Source of the DNA: Lachnospiraceae bacterium
Lineage (GTDB): Bacteria > Bacillota > Clostridia > Lachnospirales > Lachnospiraceae
Reading direction: 5' to 3'
DNA length: 5,461 nucleotides
NCBI GenBank assembly: GCA_900772675.1
Contig: CAAGRM010000079.1
Location: 1 to 5,461 of the forward strand
A program made the translations under genes and the position numbers. The notes under the pieces are model-generated. The model saw nothing but the letters and a program-made list of their open reading frames with translations, had not been told where the DNA came from and searched no databases. The number at the start of each line of letters is the position of its first letter. The stretch's first letter is position 1. This document shows positions 1-5,461 of the stretch, one piece after another.

Positions 1-855
1 CGCCGATACCGACAATGACACCATCTGGATCGGCTGCGAAAAGTCCACCCGCAAAATTCCCGGCTCCTGCGCCTTCAAATCAATGCTCGCCACCTGCCGG
101 ACTGCCTTCTCTGAAATTCCGGCTTTGGCAAGCACCGTCAGAACCCTCTCTTCGATCCATTCTGGCGGCGTATTCTTTTTGCAGCCAATCCCAATTGTAA
201 TCATTTTCGGAATCAAGTGAAGCGTTCTCTCATACGGGGAATCCTGCTCCGAAGCAGTAATACAAATGCCCATCTGCAGTTTTTCCGCCTTTTCTGTCAC
301 AAGCTCCTCCGGTATCGCTCCATCTACTGAAAACCGGCTGCAAAAACCTATTTTTTTCCCATCCACCAGAAGCGCCGATGCCTCTTTCGCCAGTTCCATC
401 TCACAAATTTCACAATGGTTTTTTACAGCAAAAACATCCACCGCAAACTTATGGTTCACGTCTGTTGCCGTTGTAATAACCGGAACTGCACCTGTTACTG
501 CTGCAACCTCTTCTGTCAGTCCATTTGCACCGCCGATATGACCGGAAAGAAGCGAAATCACAAATTTGCCTTGTTCATCCATACATAAAACTGCCGGATC
601 TGTTTTTTTACTTTTCACATACGGCGCAATACTGCGCACGGCAATCCCACATGCCCCGATAAATATCATGGCATCCACGTTTGTAAACATTCGCTCTGTC
701 CATACAGCAAGAGACGGTGCAATAGCCGGAATCCCGGTTTCTTTTCCATATTTTTCCAGTGCATACCCTTCGCAGCTGTGATTTTTCAGCCCGGCGCAAA
801 GCTTTTGATTCCAGACACATCCATTTCTGGTAAAACTTGCTATGGCTATTTTCAT
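1..855 (-). CDS. cbiG: Cobalt-precorrin-5A hydrolase CbiG (3' end cut by window edge)
   Basis: CbiG opens the ring-A delta-lactone of cobalt-precorrin-5A and releases the two-carbon fragment as acetaldehyde, giving cobalt-precorrin-5B, the substrate of CbiD. It is a cytosolic enzyme. My minus-strand translation is open for 285 residues with no stop before the edge; family members are about 350, so roughly 60 residues are missing. Recognisable blocks are FIGACGIAVRSIAP (65-78), the hallmark SLLSGHIGGAN (101-111) of the N-terminal domain, and ITIGIGC (219-225) plus ASIDLKAQEPG (256-266) of the C-terminal domain. The ATG lies 1 nt after the cbiF stop, so translation is probably coupled; the nearest SD-like AGAGG (868-872) is 12 nt upstream, rather far. 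The last ~19 residues, after EPG, fit the family poorly, although a final SA could begin the usual SAEEL block. Identification is secure; the extreme C-terminal reading is not. Confidence 0.93.
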   Translation of the reverse strand, partial: MKIAIASFTRNGCVWNQKLCAGLKNHSCEGYALEKYGKETGIPAIAPSLAVWTERMFTNVDAMIFIGACGIAVRSIAPYVKSKKTDPAVLCMDEQGKFVISLLSGHIGGANGLTEEVAAVTGAVPVITTATDVNHKFAVDVFAVKNHCEICEMELAKEASALLVDGKKIGFCSRFSVDGAIPEELVTEKAEKLQMGICITASEQDSPYERTLHLIPKMITIGIGCKKNTPPEWIEERVLTVLAKAGISEKAVRQVASIDLKAQEPGILRVDFSQPIQMVSLSVSA

Positions 856-856
856 C

Positions 857-1615
857 TTATTTTTCTGCCTCTCGGAATTCCGTTGTAAACGCCGGATTGT
901 ACAAATCACTTCTCCGGTAATTTCCCTGCGAAACAGCATTTCCAATAATCATCAACGCTGTTTTTGTTATCTGGTTCTTCTTTGCTGTTTCAGCAAGCGT
1001 TCCGACCGTGCAGACAAAAGTTTTTTCCTCTGGCCAGGTTGCCTTATAGACAATAGCAGCCGGTGTATCTGCTGTATAGCCTCCGGCAATCAGCTCCCGG
1101 GAGAGTTCTTCCAAAAGCCCTGTACTTAAAAACACAACCATTGTTGCCTGATGCGCCGCAAAGGATGCAATACTCTCCCGTTCCGGAACCGGCGTTCTTC
1201 CTGCCATCCGGGTGATAACAACACTCTGAGAAATATCCGGCAGCGTATATTCCATCTCCAGTGCCGCGGCTGCTCCGCAAAAGGAACTCACGCCCGGACA
1301 ATCATCGTGTGCAATACCAAGTGCATCGAGTGCATCCATCTGCTCACGGATTGCACCGTACAGACACGGATCTCCGGTATGAAGTCTTGCCACCGTAAGG
1401 CCTTTGCTTTCGGCATCTTTCATAACATCGATTACCTGCTCCAGTGTCATCGTTGCACTGTTGTATACCACGCAACTGTTTTTTTTCAGATCCAGCAGTG
1501 CCGGATTTACCAGAGATCCGGCATAAATAATCACGTCTGCCTCACTTAACAATTTCTGTCCTCTCACCGTAATCAGATCCGGGGCACCCGGACCTGCTCC
1601 AATAAAATGTACCAT
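857..1615 (-). CDS. cbiF: Cobalt-precorrin-4 C11-methyltransferase CbiF
   Basis: CbiF transfers a methyl group from S-adenosylmethionine to C11 of cobalt-precorrin-4, giving cobalt-precorrin-5A, which the adjacent CbiG then opens. The 252-residue product has the usual length of this tetrapyrrole methylase family and is cytosolic. Seen motifs: FIGAGPG (4-10) and LITVRGQ (14-20) at the N-terminus, YAGSLVNPALL (31-41), which is typical of CbiF/CobM, the SAM-site block LHTGDPCLYGAIREQ (78-92), CPGVSSFCGAAAALEMEYTLP (106-126), and TRMAGRTPVPE (135-145). The ATG directly follows the cbiL stop with no spacer. Its Shine-Dalgarno AAGAGG (minus strand of 1625-1630, 9 nt upstream) lies inside the cbiL coding end, so the two genes are probably translated together. 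CobM is the aerobic-pathway equivalent, but neighbouring cbiD and cbiG make the cobalt-containing substrate the likely one. No frame break or missing motif was seen. Confidence 0.96.
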   Translation of the reverse strand: MVHFIGAGPGAPDLITVRGQKLLSEADVIIYAGSLVNPALLDLKKNSCVVYNSATMTLEQVIDVMKDAESKGLTVARLHTGDPCLYGAIREQMDALDALGIAHDDCPGVSSFCGAAAALEMEYTLPDISQSVVITRMAGRTPVPERESIASFAAHQATMVVFLSTGLLEELSRELIAGGYTADTPAAIVYKATWPEEKTFVCTVGTLAETAKKNQITKTALMIIGNAVSQGNYRRSDLYNPAFTTEFREAEK

Positions 1616-2320
1616 CTATTTTTTCCTCTTTTCTTTTACAATGATCAGCGAATAGTAACTCGCGTGATCCGGAATTTCATCTGTGCTGAAATATTTCTGT
1701 TCTGTATCCATACCGCAATTCTCCACCATCACGGCCTGACATCCGTTTTCCTTTAAGAACTGCTTTACAGTCGGCATCTGTCTGCCCGCCTTCATCAGAA
1801 CTTTCGTCCCGGGAAGCTTTAACGCCTCCTCAATCTGATAAGATGCAGGAATCACATGCAGCTCCTCGGAATTTTCTACCAGTCCCTCAGAAAGAGATGC
1901 GGCAGCTGCACAGAACGATGGAACACCGCTTATGATTCTTGCATCGAAACCGTCTTTTTTTACCTGTCTGTGTATATAAAGATAAGTTGCATATACGGTT
2001 GGATCTCCAAGTGTCAGAAACACTACATTTTTTCCCACTTCCAACAGCTTTTCTATTTTTTCCGCACCACGCCGATGGTTCTCCTCCAGCATTTTTGCAT
2101 CCTTCGTCATCGGCATTGGAATTGCAACCAATTCTTTTTCTGCCAGCTCCGGTACTGCCTGAACCGCAATTTTATAGGCAATGCTCTCCTGCGGTTTTTC
2201 GCCCGGTACCGCAATCGTATGATTTTCCCGGATCAGGCGCACCGCCTTTACTGTCATAAGCTCCGGATCTCCCGGTCCGATTCCGGTTCCAAATAAAATT
2301 CCTCTCATCTTTGCTTTCAC
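1616..2320 (-). CDS. cbiL: Cobalt-factor II / precorrin-2 C20-methyltransferase CbiL
   Basis: CbiL methylates C20 of cobalt-factor II (cobalt-precorrin-2) with S-adenosylmethionine, an early step of the anaerobic corrin pathway. The 234 residues fit the family length. Motifs: GTGIGPGDPELMTVKA (11-26), TLGDPTVYATY (103-113), which is characteristic of the CbiL/CobI branch, and SGVPSFCAAAAS (131-142). The start used here is GTG, with GGA about 5 nt upstream. An in-frame ATG at 2308 (residue 5, giving MRGILFG...) matches typical family N-termini better but has a weaker Shine-Dalgarno; either may be true, with a four-residue difference. The gene follows cbiD after 83 nt, most of it the inverted-repeat element at 2344-2417, and it abuts cbiF with no gap. 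The C-terminus is lysine-rich (KEKRKK), partly because the cbiF Shine-Dalgarno region overlaps it. I cannot tell from sequence whether the preferred substrate is the cobalt or the metal-free form; the context favours cobalt. Confidence 0.94.
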   Translation of the reverse strand: MKAKMRGILFGTGIGPGDPELMTVKAVRLIRENHTIAVPGEKPQESIAYKIAVQAVPELAEKELVAIPMPMTKDAKMLEENHRRGAEKIEKLLEVGKNVVFLTLGDPTVYATYLYIHRQVKKDGFDARIISGVPSFCAAAASLSEGLVENSEELHVIPASYQIEEALKLPGTKVLMKAGRQMPTVKQFLKENGCQAVMVENCGMDTEQKYFSTDEIPDHASYYSLIIVKEKRKK

Positions 2321-2343
2321 TCTTTTCCATTTTCTTTTTCTTC

Positions 2344-2417
2344 TGGAACGTGTCTGAAATAAGCCTTTCGTAAATGGAAGGTCCTACTTTGTAGAAATGG
2401 TTTTTAAACACGTTCCA
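2344..2417 (-). repeat. 74-nt inverted-repeat element with long imperfect hairpin, cbiD-cbiL junction
   Basis: The ends are a perfect 10-bp inverted repeat: TGGAACGTGT (2344-2353) and ACACGTTCCA (2408-2417). Pairing continues inward in the minus-strand RNA. 2407/2354 is a U-G wobble, 2406/2355 a pair, 2404-2402 pair with 2357-2359, CC (2400-2399) with GG (2364-2365), and UUUC (2397-2394) with GAAA (2366-2369), separated by small bulges. That is about 21 pairs closing a loop of 24 nt, in which a minor hairpin CTAC-TTT-GTAG (2384-2394) competes. One arm encodes the last codons of cbiD (LERV) and contains its stop. No U-run follows on either strand, so it does not look like an intrinsic terminator. 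It could be an mRNA-processing or stabilising structure between cbiD and cbiL, or a small palindromic mobile repeat; no target duplication is visible. The fold was done by hand. Confidence 0.6.
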
Positions 2418-3573
2418 ACAGTGCTTCCTGCTCCCGCAACCGTTCCAGAAGTTGCTCCGCTCCCGCTGTTGCTCCAAGCAGACCCTCATTGCTGGAAAAA
2501 ACAATCGCCTCCGTCTGTATTCTGCCTTCAATGTGGTAATTCATGTAAAAAGCAATTTTTTCTGCTACTTTTTCTATCGTTTTTTTCAGGCAGCCTGCCT
2601 CTTTGAGAAGCTGCACTGCTTCTTCTGTTGTTCCCGTTTCCAGCAATTTTCTCACAAGCGAAAGTGTTGCCCCTGCGCGTACTGCCTGTGCTGCAAGAAG
2701 TTCTGCACGGCAATCTGCTTCATGAGAATGGGTATTCATGATTCCGCCGGACACTTTAACGAATTTCCCAAGATGTGCTACAAAAAGAATCGCATCAAAT
2801 CCCAGCTCTGCTGCAAACTCCAACGTTTTTCCAACATAATTGCTGCACTTTACAGAATGCTCTGCACGAATCCACGGATATGTTTTCAGAAAGTCCTGGC
2901 CATAATTTCCCGGTGTCACCAGAAGGACACGATCCCCTTGCGCTCTCCTCATTTCCATCTCAACGCGGATTGTAGAAATCAATGCCTCTTCACTCATCGG
3001 CACTACAATACCACTCGTTCCGAGAATCGAAATTCCTCCATTGATCCCCAGTCTCGGATTAAAGGTATGTTTTGCCAGTTCTTCACCGTCCGGCACGGAG
3101 ATAACAACCTGCAGAGCACGGAAATCATCCAGCTTTTTTTGAATCTCTTCCACATTCTCGCGTATCATTTGACGCGGTACATGGTTAATTGCTGCATTTC
3201 CAACCGGCTGATCCAGGCCAGGCTTTGTCACACGTCCAACGCCGACTCCTCCATCGATAGAAATCCCCTCCTTTGTTCCGAACGACACCTCTGCGTAGAT
3301 GAGTGCCTGATCTGTCACATCCGGGTCATCCCCGCCGTCCTTTCGAACGGCACAGCTTACCTTTTCGGCGTTTCTTCTGATATCCAGTAATTCCAGATTT
3401 AGCACAATCCCTTTGGGCGTATTGATTTTTACTTCCTGTATTTCTTTTCCGGAAAGCAGCATAAATGCCGCTCCCCGCGCAGCTGCGGCCGCGCAGGAGC
3501 CTGTCGTATAGCCCAAACGGAGTTTTTTGCTGCCGCGCATAATATATGCATCTTCCAAGCCTGTCCTGCTCAT
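2404..3573 (-). CDS. cbiD: Cobalt-precorrin-5B C1-methyltransferase CbiD
   Basis: CbiD methylates C1 of cobalt-precorrin-5B using S-adenosylmethionine, producing cobalt-precorrin-6A. It is specific to the anaerobic pathway and is not a member of the CbiL/CbiF methylase family. The 389 residues are of normal length. Motifs: LRLGYTTGSCAAAAARGAA (18-36), KDGGDDPDVT (78-87), GVGRVTKPGL (111-120), PVGNAAINHVPRQMI (123-137), FNPRLGINGGISILGTSGIVVPMSE (171-195), GKFVKVSGGIMNTHSHEAD (269-287). VAHLGKF (265-271) stands where GHIGKL-like sequence is common, a mild difference. The start is supported by AAGGAG (3580-3585) six nt upstream; a second Met at residue 12 lacks that support. It is the first cbi gene here, preceded by its own promoter and a 5' stem-loop. 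Its stop lies within the inverted repeat at 2344-2417. Confidence 0.97.
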   Translation of the reverse strand: MSRTGLEDAYIMRGSKKLRLGYTTGSCAAAAARGAAFMLLSGKEIQEVKINTPKGIVLNLELLDIRRNAEKVSCAVRKDGGDDPDVTDQALIYAEVSFGTKEGISIDGGVGVGRVTKPGLDQPVGNAAINHVPRQMIRENVEEIQKKLDDFRALQVVISVPDGEELAKHTFNPRLGINGGISILGTSGIVVPMSEEALISTIRVEMEMRRAQGDRVLLVTPGNYGQDFLKTYPWIRAEHSVKCSNYVGKTLEFAAELGFDAILFVAHLGKFVKVSGGIMNTHSHEADCRAELLAAQAVRAGATLSLVRKLLETGTTEEAVQLLKEAGCLKKTIEKVAEKIAFYMNYHIEGRIQTEAIVFSSNEGLLGATAGAEQLLERLREQEALLERV

Positions 3574-3579
3574 GTTTTT

Positions 3580-3585
3580 CTCCTT
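3580..3585 (-). promoter_or_regulatory. Ribosome binding site of cbiD
   Basis: The minus strand reads TAAGGAG with 6 nt to the cbiD ATG, close to the consensus. It is the strongest Shine-Dalgarno in the window and settles the start of cbiD. It lies 5 nt downstream of the stem-loop at 3591-3613, so the site itself is outside the stem and should be accessible. Confidence 0.85.
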
Positions 3586-3590
3586 AACCC

Positions 3591-3613
3591 ATCCGGCATT
3601 TTTTCTGCCGGAT
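3591..3613 (-). promoter_or_regulatory. 5' UTR stem-loop just upstream of the cbiD ribosome binding site
   Basis: ATCCGGCA (3591-3598) and TGCCGGAT (3606-3613) form a perfect 8-bp, GC-rich stem with a 7-nt loop (A-rich in the minus-strand RNA). No U-run follows on either strand, so a simple intrinsic terminator is unlikely. If the promoter at 3629-3657 is used, this hairpin occupies about half of a leader of roughly 49 nt. Its role is inferred only: mRNA 5'-end protection or a target for a regulator. It does not resemble a cobalamin riboswitch, which would be far larger. Confidence 0.6.
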
Positions 3614-3628
3614 CACACGATCTGTCTT

Positions 3629-3657
3629 ATCATACCACACAATGAAAAAATGCTGAA
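3629..3657 (-). promoter_or_regulatory. Predicted sigma-70/SigA-type promoter for the cbi operon
   Basis: On the minus strand an extended -10 element TGG-TATGAT (TATGAT at 3634-3629, TG motif at 3637-3636) is preceded by TTCAGC (3657-3652) after exactly 17 nt. The -35 matches TTGACA at only three of six positions, but an extended -10 commonly compensates. Transcription would begin near 3622, giving a leader of about 49 nt containing the stem-loop and Shine-Dalgarno. This suggests that cbiD-cbiL-cbiF-cbiG can be transcribed independently of the mutS-like gene. Confidence 0.55.
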
Positions 3658-3676
3658 CTATTTCCTGGTATTTTTT

Positions 3677-3698
3677 CAAAAAAGATCTGCTTTTTCTG
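3677..3698 (-). terminator. Weak AT-rich stem after the mutS-like gene, doubtful terminator
   Basis: About 16 nt after the mutS-like stop the minus strand can form an imperfect stem: AAAAAG pairs with CTTTTT around a CAGAT loop, extended by a G-U pair and a bulged C-G pair. It has very few GC pairs and its T-run is inside the stem, so termination would be inefficient at best. No better terminator is visible between the mutS-like gene and cbiD, so partial read-through into the cbi genes is possible. Confidence 0.2.
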
Positions 3699-3713
3699 AC
3701 TTTTTTCTTCCCT

Positions 3714-5420
3714 TCATCTACCGCAGAAGTTTTCTTTCTTCCAGACTCCCGTTATTTCAAACTCCTCTGCCCTTCTTTTCGCCTGCTCTACAATTTTTTT
3801 CTCAATTCCCATCGTTTCAAGCAGGGCAATAGCATTTTTACTTCTTGCCGGTCCCTTTTTCAGGCGATATGGAAAAGAAATATTCTGTCGGGTGATTTGC
3901 TCTTCAAAATGGTAATTCGTATAAAGATCCTCTAACAGATCTGTAAGCTCTGCATCATGCGTTGCTGCAAGACAAAGTACATTCGCACGGCGCAGAGCGA
4001 CAAGCACACTCTCCGATGCAGCAATCCGCTCCGTCGTATTCGTCCCACGCAAAACCTCATCAATCACACATAAAAGCGGGGTTTTCTCCTTTCCGGCGTC
4101 CAGAATTCGTTTCAGGGATTTTACTTCCACGACAAAGTAGCTTTCTCCTTGCTCCAGATTGTCACGAAGTGCCATGGATGTCATAACTCTGCAGACAACG
4201 CCACGATATCTCTTTGAAAGACTCGTATTCAGCGTCTGCGCCAGAATGGCATTGACTGCCATGTTTTTCATGAATGTGGATTTTCCGGACGCATTCGAAC
4301 CAGTGAGCAGAATTCCTCCTTCTGCATATAGACTGTTTGCTACCGGATGCGCCAGCAGCGGATGATACAATTCCTCCACATCGATCCGGCAGCCTGCTTT
4401 CTTTTCGTCCACAAATTCCGGCACACAGTAATAGGAAAGACTCTCCCGATACGAAGCCACCGACAGTGAAAAATCCAGAATACCAAGATCTTCTGCCATC
4501 TGACTAAGAGCTTTTTCATATCTTTTTCCCTCCGAAACAACCGATGCATACTCGATCAGATCCAGCAGAAAAAACGTATGAAAATATGCAAACACCATAT
4601 TTAAGGCACCGCCCTGTGTTCCTTTTGTATTAACAAGTGTTTTGCACTTTCTGGCTATACTGCGAAGCTTCTTTTCCTCTTTTGCCAGACGTTCCTGATA
4701 TATTTCCAGTCCCGGAATGGATTCTTTTTCCAGTTCCTTTGCTGTCCGCTGCATCCGCAAGATGCAGCCAAGTGCTTCCATTGCGTTCTCCAGCTTTTTA
4801 CTCTCACTTCCATGTACAAGTCCATTGCCAACCATGGATGCAAATAAAACCACCACACCCAGCGACGGCGCACAAAACAACAGTGCGATGCCAAACACAG
4901 CAATTCCAGCCATCAGAAAATATTTTTCTTTATTTCCCGGCTCCGCTTTCATCAGCACGGCAATCTCCCTGGTCGGCGGATTTTCCTTTTCCTTTCCCAT
5001 CAGAAGAAGTGCTTTCTGTACAGTCTCCCTCGCTTTCTGGTCTCTGGCAAACAATTCTGCAAGCCGTTCCCTTTCTGCACGGGTTTCTGGTGTGGTAACC
5101 GGCGTGCAAAGTGCCCTGTATAAATGTTCTTCTCCGCACACCGATACTGTATGGTCAACGGCATCGTAAACTGCATCCAGATCCAGATCATTCCAGGTAA
5201 TAGGATCAATGTAGAATTCTTTCCCTGTCTTTTGTTTCAGACACGCTTCCAGATTTTCTTTCTTTTTCCGCACTGTCTGTCTCTTACTTTTCTGTCCCCA
5301 GATGCTCCGCAGGTATTTCAGCTGCTTTTCCTGTCTTTTTCTGTTGTTTTGCACCATCCATAAGCCCAGCAGAATCAAAAGTCCAAAAATCCCTGCTACT
5401 ACATACAGCTGTTCTTTCAT
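3714..5420 (-). CDS. Membrane-anchored MutS-like ATPase (MutS-related protein)
   Basis: This 568-residue protein carries a C-terminal MutS-type ABC ATPase: Walker A GSNASGKST (374-382), a signature-like GESYFVVEVKSLKRIL (425-440) replacing STFMVEM of MutS, Walker B LLCVIDEVLRGTNTTER (449-465) with D454 and E455, and switch His in ATHDAEL (486-492). The N-terminus is a hydrophobic segment (about 5-23) followed by a very basic stretch (27-54). A second hydrophobic region (about 167-200) could be a membrane hairpin, and 274-295 is moderately hydrophobic. The N-terminal mismatch-recognition domain of MutS1 (about 850 residues) and the Smr domain of MutS2 are absent, so ordinary mismatch repair is unlikely; the true function is unknown. 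Residues 205-260 are charged and probably helical, like MutS lever/clamp regions. The ATG has an in-frame TGA two codons upstream and AAGGGG 8 nt upstream. It is followed by the cbi operon after 140 nt, with no obvious functional link. Confidence 0.88.
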   Translation of the reverse strand: MKEQLYVVAGIFGLLILLGLWMVQNNRKRQEKQLKYLRSIWGQKSKRQTVRKKKENLEACLKQKTGKEFYIDPITWNDLDLDAVYDAVDHTVSVCGEEHLYRALCTPVTTPETRAERERLAELFARDQKARETVQKALLLMGKEKENPPTREIAVLMKAEPGNKEKYFLMAGIAVFGIALLFCAPSLGVVVLFASMVGNGLVHGSESKKLENAMEALGCILRMQRTAKELEKESIPGLEIYQERLAKEEKKLRSIARKCKTLVNTKGTQGGALNMVFAYFHTFFLLDLIEYASVVSEGKRYEKALSQMAEDLGILDFSLSVASYRESLSYYCVPEFVDEKKAGCRIDVEELYHPLLAHPVANSLYAEGGILLTGSNASGKSTFMKNMAVNAILAQTLNTSLSKRYRGVVCRVMTSMALRDNLEQGESYFVVEVKSLKRILDAGKEKTPLLCVIDEVLRGTNTTERIAASESVLVALRRANVLCLAATHDAELTDLLEDLYTNYHFEEQITRQNISFPYRLKKGPARSKNAIALLETMGIEKKIVEQAKRRAEEFEITGVWKKENFCGR

Positions 5421-5423
5421 ATC

Positions 5424-5461
5424 TCATGCCCCTTATGATTTGGGCTACACACGTGCTACAA
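5424..5461 (+). rRNA. 16S rRNA internal fragment (38 nt, 5'-truncated, runs off the edge)
   Basis: From TCATGCC through GCTACACACGTGCTACAA, the 38 nt match the conserved 16S region around E. coli positions 1200-1240, as recalled. The TTATGATTTGGG variant is typical of Lachnospiraceae. The match stops abruptly on the left: 16S would continue with ATCA before TCATGCC, while the window has the mutS-like start region. A real 16S gene would have about 1.2 kb of sequence on that side, so this is a fragment. It is more probably an assembly or library join at a multicopy rRNA operon than a genuine gene. The opposite strand supplies the apparent Shine-Dalgarno of the mutS-like gene. Confidence 0.85.
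5429..5434 (-). promoter_or_regulatory. Apparent ribosome binding site of the mutS-like gene, inside the 16S-like segment
   Basis: The minus strand reads AAGGGG, with 8 nt (CATGAGAT) to the ATG, an acceptable Shine-Dalgarno. All six bases are also part of the 16S match, so either the native leader happened to share AAGGGGCATGA with antisense 16S and seeded a chimeric join, or the native leader has been replaced. No promoter for this gene can be seen in the window. Confidence 0.45.

Noticed and set aside
1..22. Alternative minus-strand frame ending VIVGIG, resembling the N-terminus of CbiH/CobJ
   Set aside because: Only about seven residues before the edge, no clear start codon or ribosome binding site, and CbiG would have to end about 50 residues early. 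Too short to call.
266..541. Plus-strand open frames opposite cbiG (15-200, 266-541, 566-781)
   Set aside because: The minus strand reads continuously as CbiG through this whole region with family motifs; the plus-strand products are Ser/Pro-rich shadow sequences.
2452..3390. Long open frame on the plus strand (312 codons) opposite cbiD
   Set aside because: It is antisense to a clear, motif-complete CbiD, its product is rich in Cys, His and Phe with no recognisable domain, and it has no convincing ribosome binding site. It is a shadow of codon bias in cbiD.
3591..3613. Intrinsic terminator upstream of cbiD
   Set aside because: The stem is good, but neither strand has a T-run after it; the T/A-rich stretch is in the loop.
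3611..3622. GATC-ACAC-GATC mini-palindrome near the predicted transcription start of cbiD
   Set aside because: A 4-bp stem with a 4-nt loop is expected by chance and overlaps the stronger stem at 3591-3613.
3714..5420. Classical MutS1 or MutS2
   Set aside because: Too short, membrane segments present, and neither the mismatch-binding domain nor the Smr domain is present; only the ATPase core is shared.
1..5461. tRNA genes, CRISPR arrays, insertion sequences, phage genes
   Set aside because: No cloverleaf-like segment, no regularly spaced repeats, and no transposase, integrase or phage-like product seen on either strand.

Overview
The window looks like a small contig from an anaerobic member of the Clostridia, most likely Lachnospiraceae. 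All genes lie on the minus strand. Base composition is moderate, and proteins and junctions are Firmicutes-like, with A-rich Shine-Dalgarno regions. A 38-nt stretch at the right edge matches, from memory, the 16S rRNA of Clostridium cluster XIVa (a TTATGATTTGGG block before the near-universal GCTACACACGTGCTACAA). Because that fragment may come from an assembly join, it supports the taxonomy only weakly on its own.

Layout in the direction of transcription (right to left): a 16S fragment on the plus strand (5424-5461) abuts a complete gene for a membrane-anchored MutS-like ATPase (5420-3714). A 140-nt intergenic gap follows. It holds a weak AT-rich stem, a good extended -10 promoter, a GC-rich stem-loop and a strong Shine-Dalgarno. 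Then comes a tight run of anaerobic cobalamin genes: cbiD (3573-2404), cbiL (2320-1616), cbiF (1615-857) and cbiG (855 to beyond the left edge). Spacings are 83 nt, 0 nt and 1 nt. The 83-nt cbiD-cbiL gap is mostly filled by a 74-nt inverted-repeat element that also covers the end of cbiD.

The four cbi genes cover consecutive or near-consecutive steps of the early-cobalt (oxygen-independent) corrin pathway: C20 methylation (CbiL), C11 methylation (CbiF), opening of the ring-A lactone with loss of acetaldehyde (CbiG), and C1 methylation (CbiD). CbiG and CbiD together mark the anaerobic route. CbiH, needed between CbiL and CbiF, is not in the window and may lie beyond the left edge. No cobalamin riboswitch is visible upstream of cbiD. 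The MutS-like gene has no evident link to corrin synthesis and probably belongs to a separate transcription unit.

The points most worth checking are the abrupt 16S/mutS-like junction, the membrane-anchored MutS-like protein, and the folded 74-nt element at the cbiD-cbiL junction.
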